From positions 1 through 35,484 of the IMG/VR virus record IMGVR_UViG_3300000651_000002: a DNA stretch of 35,484 nt; one strand, 5' to 3'. The translations under genes and the position numbers were made by a program. Positions within the stretch are counted from its first letter, which is position 1. Each line of letters starts with the position of its first letter. The DNA is from a virus. The notes under the pieces were generated by a model, which was given only the letters and a program-made list of their open reading frames with translations, was not told where the DNA came from and ran no database searches. Positions 29,125 through 35,484 of the stretch are shown piece by piece.

Positions 29125-29598
29125 ATGCAATTTGAGAAGACGGGAGATCTGCGCTTAGTGCGTTCGATCATCACACACCCGAAGATATGGCCTCACGTCT
29201 CGGACGATTTCTCGCCTAAACCTGAGGATTACGAGCCCTCTGACGGGGCCGGTATCTGGTATGTGCTTGCTCGCGATCGCGACGAGCTGCTTGGGTTGTG
29301 GCTTGTCGTCTGGCACTCGCCGGTCTTAGCCGAGATACATACGTGCCTGCTGCCCTCTGCGTGGGGCCAGCGGGCGAAGACAGCCGCACGGGAAGCGGTC
29401 CAGTGGCTCTTCGACAACTCTGGTGTCGAACGAGTTTTCACGCAAGTGCCAGAGACAAACAGGTTGGCGCAACGGTTCGCTGTTGCCGCTGGTATGGCGC
29501 AATTCGGGCGCAATCCGAAAGCTTTTAAGAAAAACGGACAACTTACAGACCTCATTTTGCTGGGTCTGTCCAGAGGAGAAACAATATGCCAGCAGTAG
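29125..29598 (+). CDS. GNAT-fold protein (P22 gp14-like)
   Basis: This 157-aa protein has a GNAT acetyltransferase fold: EIHTCLLPSAWGQRAKTAAR, then VQWLFDNSGVERVFTQVPET and NRLAQRFAVAAGMAQFGRNP, which match the acetyl-CoA-binding beta4-alpha3 and alpha4 pattern. P22 gp14, located before the ejection proteins, is a similar small protein. It could be an assembly factor rather than an enzyme. It overlaps the next gene by 13 bp. Confidence 0.8.
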   Translation: MQFEKTGDLRLVRSIITHPKIWPHVSDDFSPKPEDYEPSDGAGIWYVLARDRDELLGLWLVVWHSPVLAEIHTCLLPSAWGQRAKTAAREAVQWLFDNSGVERVFTQVPETNRLAQRFAVAAGMAQFGRNPKAFKKNGQLTDLILLGLSRGETICQQ

Positions 29599-30743
29599 CA
29601 ATCCCGGCAGCGATAAGCGCGGGCAGCTCGATCGTGAGCGGCGCAATGGGTTCGAGTGCTGCGAAGAACGCAGCCAAGACAATGGCGAACGGAGCGAATC
29701 AGGCCGGTCAGATGGTGCAGGACGCAGCGGACAAGTATGCTCCGCAGCTCGTGAATGCCGGTATTCTGTCCGGTGATCAGGTTCGCAGTGCGACCGGCGA
29801 AGCAGCCGACGATGTGGTGAACAACGCCTATAACACGGGAGGTTCCGTCATCGATGCGGGCAAGCAGGCCGCTGCCGGTGTGAACACTGCCGCTGCGACC
29901 GGCAACGATTTATACAAGAGCCTGTACAACGACTTCACGGGTACCAATCAGGACTTCATCAACAACCAGCTCCGTCCGTATCAGCAGGCCGGGCAGGACG
30001 CGACTCAGAAGATGTCTGATCTCGCGGACTCGAAGTTCACGTTCTCGCAGGACGATCCTTCGTATCAATGGCGGCTTCAGCAGGGCATGGATGCTCTGCT
30101 CAAGAACAAGGCACTGCACGGGTCATTGCAGAGCGGTGGCGCAGTGATGGCCGCAAACAACTACGCTCAGGGTGCCGCGTCTCAGGAGTATCAGGCCGCG
30201 TTTAACAGGTTTCAGACGGACAGAACAAACCGTGGGAGCCTCTTGCAGAACCTCGCGTCCAACGGTCTCACGGCAAACAATCAGAATCTCGCTGCGAACA
30301 ACCAGCAATTGCAGGCCAACACTCTCTATGGTCAGGGTGTGAACCAAAACAACATGGATGCCGCGAAGTACTCGGGCAACATGCAAGTCGATACGGGCAA
30401 GTTCAATGCGAACCTCACCAACAACGCTCATCAGTGGGCTGGTGATCAGCGCATCAATTCTGAAAAGTATGCCGGTGATCAGTACGTCCAGGGTGTTACC
30501 AATGGAGCCAAATTGCAGACGAATGCGGCTCAGTATCGCGGTGACGCCACGATGCACGCGGCGGATGCGACGGCAGCGGGCCAGCTCGGTTCAGGCCGGG
30601 CATGGAGCCAGACGATCTCGAATCTCGGCTCGATCGGCGCAGGCGCGGCTGGAAAGTGGGCCAGCAATAAGTGGGGCAGCAAATCGATAGGGGCCGGTTC
30701 CGGTGGCATCCGAGACAGCAACGGCAACTATATCGGCGAGTAA
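29586..30743 (+). CDS. gp7-like DNA-ejection protein
   Basis: This 385-aa protein starts MPAVAIPAAISAGSSIVSGA, with a hydrophobic N-terminus of Ala/Gly-zipper type. It then has FSQDDPSYQWRLQQGMDALL and the Asn/Gln-rich QNLAANNQQLQANTLYGQGV. The segment PSYQWRLQQGMDAL...GSLQSGGA is a signature of phage DNA-transfer proteins. It is carried in the head and injected first to form the ejection channel. An SD (AGGAG) precedes it. Confidence 0.85.
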   Translation: MPAVAIPAAISAGSSIVSGAMGSSAAKNAAKTMANGANQAGQMVQDAADKYAPQLVNAGILSGDQVRSATGEAADDVVNNAYNTGGSVIDAGKQAAAGVNTAAATGNDLYKSLYNDFTGTNQDFINNQLRPYQQAGQDATQKMSDLADSKFTFSQDDPSYQWRLQQGMDALLKNKALHGSLQSGGAVMAANNYAQGAASQEYQAAFNRFQTDRTNRGSLLQNLASNGLTANNQNLAANNQQLQANTLYGQGVNQNNMDAAKYSGNMQVDTGKFNANLTNNAHQWAGDQRINSEKYAGDQYVQGVTNGAKLQTNAAQYRGDATMHAADATAAGQLGSGRAWSQTISNLGSIGAGAAGKWASNKWGSKSIGAGSGGIRDSNGNYIGE

Positions 30744-30758
30744 GGGAGCCAGAGAACA

Positions 30759-32180
30759 ATGCCTATTCATCCAGAAATGATCATCCAGGCCTTGCAGGAC
30801 TGGCCTCAGGCGAAAACGCCGAATCAGATTGAGACGGAGCAGTTGACGCTCGCCGATCTAAGAAACACAAACAAGATGTCTGATCTCCAGCTCAGGACTG
30901 CTCTCAAAAACGAGCAGGAGCAGGATCAGATGCGTGCGTTGTTTAAGGGCAACCCGGATCTCGAAAGCGCGATTGGCAAGGCTTATGCCATCAATCCCAC
31001 TGCTGCCTCAGCGATGTCGAAGACGTTGCTGGAAAGCAAGAAAGCGTCACAAGAGCTGTACAAGATGACTCTTGAGAATCGCCTCCTGAAGGCGAAAGAC
31101 ATGGCGCGTATTCTCGGGACCGTCAAAGACGACAGCACGCTTCAGGTAGCCGTGAGGGATGCGGTCGCCGCCGGTCATTTGACACCGGAGCAGGGGCAAC
31201 AGCTCGCATCGACGCCATACAGCCCTGAGGTTGCGTCATGGGTCGATCAGAAGTTACGTGAATCGCTCGATGGTGCCCAGCAACTCGAACAGCAGAGGAA
31301 AGACTGGGAGTTCGCGAAACTGAAAGAGGACCGGCCCGACGAGAAAAGGAAGCTTCGCGGTGAAGCTGACAAAGCGGAAATGGATGCCGAGGCTGCTGCT
31401 TTCGGACTTGTCCCTCGAACGATGCCGACGGATCCGCAGGCTTATGCCGCGTGGCGAGCGCAGCAGAGGCCTGAGGTACAGGCGCAGTTGCCGACGGTCT
31501 ATTCACCGGCAGCGGTTGAGATCGCTCAGCGGCTCGGCATGACTGCGGACCAGCAAGTTGCTGCTTCGGATCGTACGAAGACCCGCGAACAGGCAGAGCG
31601 ATTCCACAAAGACCAGCTTGGTATTCAGCGGGGAATGCTTGGTGTCGCTCAGAGCAACTCTGCCGAGACTCGGCGTTACCACAATGAAGAGCTGGCTGCA
31701 AACGCGGGCAAGAACGCTCAGAACTACAGCAAACAGATTGTGGAGCTGGGGAATCTCGAAGACGCGGTAAAGCTGTACAAGGACGAACTCGACAAGACGG
31801 GGCCGACGTTCAGAACGGCATCTCCTGAAGGTCTGAAGCTGAAGACTGCGTTCACAAATCTTCAGATGCAGTTGAAGAACCTGTATGAGCTGGGTGCGAT
31901 CACTGGTCCCGATATGGCGCTGTTGAACAGTGCCATTACGGATCCGGCGTCATTGCAGGCCAACTGGGCCGGGACGAAGGCTCTCGATGACCAGCTCCAG
32001 ATGTTCAACAGCGTGATGAAGCGTTCGAAGGCGAATTTGCAAGCCGCGTACAACAAGGCGAACGCTCAGGACAGCGCGACCTCTGCTGCGAAAGCTGCAT
32101 TGGGGAGTCTGTCCAATCAGCAGTTGCTGAACATGCTGATGTCAGGGGGAGGCAACAATGCCGGAACCCCAAACCAGTAG
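30759..32180 (+). CDS. gp20-like DNA-ejection protein
   Basis: This 473-aa protein equals P22 gp20 in length (471). It is all-helical and Gln/Ala-rich, with long charged coiled regions (TLENRLLKAKDMARILGTVK, QLEQQRKDWEFAKLKEDRPD) and a helical C-terminus. It lies between gp7-like and gp16-like genes as in P22 and overlaps the latter by 23 bp. Function is inferred from position and composition. Confidence 0.75.
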   Translation: MPIHPEMIIQALQDWPQAKTPNQIETEQLTLADLRNTNKMSDLQLRTALKNEQEQDQMRALFKGNPDLESAIGKAYAINPTAASAMSKTLLESKKASQELYKMTLENRLLKAKDMARILGTVKDDSTLQVAVRDAVAAGHLTPEQGQQLASTPYSPEVASWVDQKLRESLDGAQQLEQQRKDWEFAKLKEDRPDEKRKLRGEADKAEMDAEAAAFGLVPRTMPTDPQAYAAWRAQQRPEVQAQLPTVYSPAAVEIAQRLGMTADQQVAASDRTKTREQAERFHKDQLGIQRGMLGVAQSNSAETRRYHNEELAANAGKNAQNYSKQIVELGNLEDAVKLYKDELDKTGPTFRTASPEGLKLKTAFTNLQMQLKNLYELGAITGPDMALLNSAITDPASLQANWAGTKALDDQLQMFNSVMKRSKANLQAAYNKANAQDSATSAAKAALGSLSNQQLLNMLMSGGGNNAGTPNQ

Positions 32181-34575
32181 TCTGACGCCGCAACAGACCG
32201 AGATTCTGCAAGAGCTGCAACGACGTCGCAGCACATTGAATGTCGCGCAGACGGCGGCGCTCGATGAGCTGATTAAGCGCAGCGCAGGGAGCACTCCGGT
32301 TGTGAACTCGACGGTTCGCGACGACAGCGGGCGTGAGCTTAAGTCTGAGGATCCCGGCGGATATTGGCAAGGCATGTGGGACGAGTTGCCAAATCTGAAA
32401 CAGGCGTTATTCGGGATGGCCGGTGCAATGGCGCAACCCCTGGACACGCTGGGCAATCTCAGCGAGCGCCAATGGGATCAGTTGCGGCAGGCCGATAAAG
32501 CAGTGGAGGCGGGCGACTACCCCAGAGCGATCCAACATGCGATTGGCTTTGGAATTCCCGTGCTCGGGCCGGGCATGTCCGACATCGTAGAGGATGGCCG
32601 GACCAACGGGTTGCGTCATGCGATGGGCCGGGCGATGACGTTTGGCCTGATGAATGCGCTGCCCGAAGCGGGCAACCGGTTCACCGGGAAACCTCTGGTG
32701 AGAGGAGCAACTGTTGTGCCCGGCACCGAGAATCCAAACGCGGTCTCAGAGGCGGCATATCAGTATCTCGAATCGAAGGGTGTGCCAATCCCTGCCGGTC
32801 GCAGGACCGGCAACAAATTCCTGATGACGACGCAGGAAGCTGGCGAGAACACCTTCGGCGGCTCGCGTATCGCTCAGAGGACCGAGGCGCAGCAGGCGGC
32901 TGCGTTGCAGGCGGAAGCTGCCCGTCTCGCGAATCAGGCGCATCCGACTCCGATGACTCCGCAGAGTGCCGGTGAGGATGTGACGCGGGCGCTCGGCGCG
33001 AATTCGAAAGCGATTCAGCAGGGTCTGGAGACAGACGCTGCCGATCTCGCTAACCGGGCGCATCCGCAGCCGGTTGTCCCGTTGCAGGCCGGGCAGGATC
33101 TGCGCGAGGCTGCGGAGGCCAAGGTAACGGGTCTGGCGCAGCAGGCCGATGCGGCGTATAAGCCGTTTCATGATGCGGCGCGGGATCCGCGCAACGCTCG
33201 CAAGGTTGTGGTCGCTACAGACGAACACGCGAAGCCGATCTTCGAGCAGATGAATATGCCGGTGTGGATCGGCACCTTGCAGAACCAGATCAGGCCGCTC
33301 GTTCGCGAGTGGGAGATGCTTGTCGAACCGGCGAAGCGTAACGCCTCGCGTGGATTCACCGCAATGGAGAGCATCCTCAACTGGGACAAAGGGCAGTGGA
33401 TGCCTGCGGACCTCGCAGAGAAAGCTCTGGGCGGATTGAAGGATCTCGTTCGATCGGGCAAGTACGAGAGCAAAGGCGGCGCAGAGTTTGCAAAAGCTAT
33501 GCGCGATGAGAATCAGGGAGTCGCCGGTCTGGCTGTTTCTGAGTTGCAGAACCAGATTGACGCGGCAGCGACCAAGGCCGGGCCGGATGCAGTCAACGGG
33601 CTCAAGGCCGGTCGCCAGCTCACGGCACAACGTTACGATCTGGCCGACAACGTCGTGAACAAAATGGCGCAGGAGCCGGTGCAGGGCTACGGGCAGATGG
33701 TCTATGCCGGTGATTCCGGTATCGGCTATTCGGGCCGGGTAGGGCAGGAGTTGCCTGCGGAGATGCCGAAGGTCGGCCGGGCTTTCTTTGACGGCCTGCG
33801 CGACGTGATCGACGCGAAAGGCTGGAAAGCGGCCAAAGCGAAGTGGGATGCGCTGGGCGACGAAACGAAGCGGATGCTCTTCCGGGATCCTGCTTTGCGC
33901 GGCGACATCGACGCCTTCTTTCACCAGGGCACAGAGTTCGCGGACACCGACATCATGAAAGAGGTCTCGCATGAGCCGGTTGCGGTCTTCAACAAACTGA
34001 CCGGGCCAAAAGATGCACAGATCAACTTCATCAACCGCGTAAACGATATCGCTCCGCAGGAGCTGCCGAAGGTTGGACGGGCTTATCTCGAAGGTATGTT
34101 CGATCGCGCAGCCGCTGAAGGCGGATGGTCGCACGCGAAGAGTCTGTTCAATGAGTGGGAGAAGCTGGGCGACGAAACGAAGAAGTTGTTGTTCCCGAAT
34201 CCCATGCATCGGGCCGATCTCGACAAGTTCTTTCTTGCGACGAAGACGCTTGCTGAGCCCATGAATCCGTCCAGAACGGCTATGACGCTGGTGACGATGC
34301 ATGAGGGCGAGATGTGGCTGACAGCGGTTCCTACGGCCACTGCGCTTGCGGGATCGGGCCATGTGGTTGGAGCTGGTCTGACGATGCTTCCGCCGACAGC
34401 GATCTCGCTGGCCGGTTGGCAAGTGACCAAGTTATTGCACTCGCCTGCGGGCGTAAAGTTGCTCAGGGATGGCATGAGGATGCCGGTGGGCAAAACTGCC
34501 TACGCCGCTCCGATGGCAGCGAAGATTCTCGAAATTGCCAATGGAGGCGACGACAATGCCAGACAGACTAAGTGA
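32158..34575 (+). CDS. gp16-like large ejection protein
   Basis: This 805-aa protein is longer than P22 gp16 (609). It is helical with two internal duplications: LANQAHPTPM.PQSAGEDV (about 256-280) / LANRAHPQPV.PLQAGQDL (about 297-320), and LGDETKRMLFRDPALRGDID (about 570) / LGDETKKLLFPNPMHRADLD (about 670). A Gly/Ala-rich hydrophobic segment near the C-terminus (HVVGAGLTMLPPTAISLAG) may insert in the membrane. It probably forms the inner-membrane part of the ejection channel. Its start carries an SD (GGGAGG). Confidence 0.8.
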   Translation: MPEPQTSSLTPQQTEILQELQRRRSTLNVAQTAALDELIKRSAGSTPVVNSTVRDDSGRELKSEDPGGYWQGMWDELPNLKQALFGMAGAMAQPLDTLGNLSERQWDQLRQADKAVEAGDYPRAIQHAIGFGIPVLGPGMSDIVEDGRTNGLRHAMGRAMTFGLMNALPEAGNRFTGKPLVRGATVVPGTENPNAVSEAAYQYLESKGVPIPAGRRTGNKFLMTTQEAGENTFGGSRIAQRTEAQQAAALQAEAARLANQAHPTPMTPQSAGEDVTRALGANSKAIQQGLETDAADLANRAHPQPVVPLQAGQDLREAAEAKVTGLAQQADAAYKPFHDAARDPRNARKVVVATDEHAKPIFEQMNMPVWIGTLQNQIRPLVREWEMLVEPAKRNASRGFTAMESILNWDKGQWMPADLAEKALGGLKDLVRSGKYESKGGAEFAKAMRDENQGVAGLAVSELQNQIDAAATKAGPDAVNGLKAGRQLTAQRYDLADNVVNKMAQEPVQGYGQMVYAGDSGIGYSGRVGQELPAEMPKVGRAFFDGLRDVIDAKGWKAAKAKWDALGDETKRMLFRDPALRGDIDAFFHQGTEFADTDIMKEVSHEPVAVFNKLTGPKDAQINFINRVNDIAPQELPKVGRAYLEGMFDRAAAEGGWSHAKSLFNEWEKLGDETKKLLFPNPMHRADLDKFFLATKTLAEPMNPSRTAMTLVTMHEGEMWLTAVPTATALAGSGHVVGAGLTMLPPTAISLAGWQVTKLLHSPAGVKLLRDGMRMPVGKTAYAAPMAAKILEIANGGDDNARQTK

Positions 34576-35484
34576 TCTATTGCGTTCGGCAGCGTTGCCT
34601 CCGGGGCACTTCCTGTATGCGAAGCCGAAGCCGGTCTATGGCAGCTCGCGGATTCTGGACGATGACGGCAACGTGATCTATGACCAGAGGGCCGCTGATG
34701 AGTATGCCCGTGTTTCCGGCCTCGACGGCATGGGGATAATCGATCCGGTGACGCATGACATCGCGCCGCTGACGCCTCCGGGTATGTTTATTGGTGCGCT
34801 TGGCCGGGTCGGCGAGGAGATCGCGAAGGATCCCTGGTCGCTCCGCAGCTATGCAAACGCGGCTCACGCCTTTCAGGAGATGGGTGGCGTCGATCCGATG
34901 CTGCACACCAGTCTGGCGTCTGTCGGCGCGGCCAAAAAAGGCTCGCGTGCGTTGCCGCTGGGTGCGGGGATGGAGCTGAACGGGGAGAACGTCCTTGAGA
35001 TCGCCCGCCGGTTGAATGCCGGTGAGGGAACCTCGTACGGGCAATGGGTGAAAGAGAATCCTGAGGCCGGTGGGACGCTCTTTGATCTCGCGAACGCGCA
35101 GCCCGCTGGGGTATTTCCGCCGGGACAGATTCCCCGGTATGAACCGGCGCGAGGCGTGCCGGATCGCATCGTCGAAGCCTTCAAGAACCCACGGGTGCGG
35201 AAGCAGCTCAATGAATGGGTCAGTGCCGGTATGGAGAAGATGCCGGATTCCTGGTATCGAACCAGGCCGCTCTTTGATGAGTTCGTCAAGGAGTGGGGGC
35301 CGGAACGTGCTCCGATCGAGATGCAGAAGACGTTGCAGGATATTGCTGCGACATCGACCAGCGCAAAGGTTCCTGACAACCTGAAGATCGCGAGCCTGTA
35401 CAGCTACCTCGAAGGGCAGGGTCTGCCCGTCCCTGACAAGCCGCCCGCCGGCGAGCCCTCTGAATGGCAGGAGAAGATGTGGGT
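34556..35484 (+). CDS. 5' part of last virion-region gene (389 aa across the junction)
   Basis: It starts at ATG 34556 behind GGAGG, overlapping the gp16-like gene by 20 bp. It runs off the window end and continues at position 46 in the same frame to TAG 284-286. Sequence: MPDRLSDLLRSAALPPGHFL, then DPVTHDIAPLTPPGMFIGAL and PLGAGMELNGENVLEIARRL. It is not recognised; there is no lysozyme or spike signature. Its position suggests an additional ejected or tail-associated protein. Confidence 0.85.
   Translation, partial: MPDRLSDLLRSAALPPGHFLYAKPKPVYGSSRILDDDGNVIYDQRAADEYARVSGLDGMGIIDPVTHDIAPLTPPGMFIGALGRVGEEIAKDPWSLRSYANAAHAFQEMGGVDPMLHTSLASVGAAKKGSRALPLGAGMELNGENVLEIARRLNAGEGTSYGQWVKENPEAGGTLFDLANAQPAGVFPPGQIPRYEPARGVPDRIVEAFKNPRVRKQLNEWVSAGMEKMPDSWYRTRPLFDEFVKEWGPERAPIEMQKTLQDIAATSTSAKVPDNLKIASLYSYLEGQGLPVPDKPPAGEPSEWQEKMW
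35440..35484. repeat. Terminal direct repeat, right copy
   Basis: Identical to 1-45; see that entry. Removing one copy gives a circular genome of 35,439 bp. Confidence 0.95.

Noticed and set aside
32746-34422. 558-codon leftward ORF opposite the gp16-like gene
   Set aside because: It is antisense to a strongly supported virion gene, Arg/His-rich with no domain or SD; a shadow of codon bias.
1-35484. CRISPR array, rRNA or insertion sequence
   Set aside because: No regularly spaced repeats with spacers, no rRNA-like sequence and no transposase were found on reading the window.

Overview
The window is a complete or near-complete circular genome of a temperate, P22-like podovirus, apart from a 45-base overlap of its two ends. 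Bases 1-45 are identical to 35440-35484, and one gene reads in frame through the junction, so the circular length would be 35,439 bp. The virion module follows phage P22 order: TerS, TerL, portal, scaffold, coat, gp4-like, gp10-like, tail/receptor proteins, gp14-like GNAT, and gp7/gp20/gp16-like ejection proteins. The host is probably an acidobacterium. That is inference only, from the style of the large integrase and several small proteins. The integration target, an initiator tRNA-fMet 3' end, is read directly.

Layout. (1) 1-1755: end of the last virion gene, then leftward accessory genes, including a duplicated small gene with its upstream region and a four-helix membrane protein. (2) 1798-3563: a compact tyrosine recombinase, a terminator, and a full-length leftward integrase whose ATG lies inside the attP. 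The attP is a copy of the 3' part of tRNA-fMet, and the start codon is the complement of the CAU anticodon. (3) 3564-4051: gene-free, with several strong inverted repeats. (4) 4052-6995: rightward replication operon. It holds a winged-helix initiator with iterons inside its gene, a possible helicase-loader-type protein, a TIR-domain cargo gene flanked by a short duplication, two tiny Cys-containing ORFs and a terminator. (5) 6877-8830: leftward operon of eight overlapping small genes ending in an HNH-like protein with a C-terminal membrane helix. (6) 8831-8920: divergent control region with two related palindromes. (7) 8921-12172: rightward operon of small regulators (LuxR-type HTH, sigma region-4-like, Zn/HTH late-regulator-like) and a membrane protein. 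(8) 12295-14855: a 92-bp tandem duplication, mostly leftward small genes, and a structured intergenic region. (9) 15017-35484 (+2-286): the packaging and virion operon.

The most unusual features are four. The large terminase is split into separately translated ATPase and nuclease cistrons with a 71-codon ORF between them. The int start codon sits in the attP, so integration should cut int off from its phage upstream region. The TIR effector looks like an insertion into a tiny-gene locus. Finally, there are two candidate structured RNAs. No endolysin and no classical CI-type repressor could be recognised.
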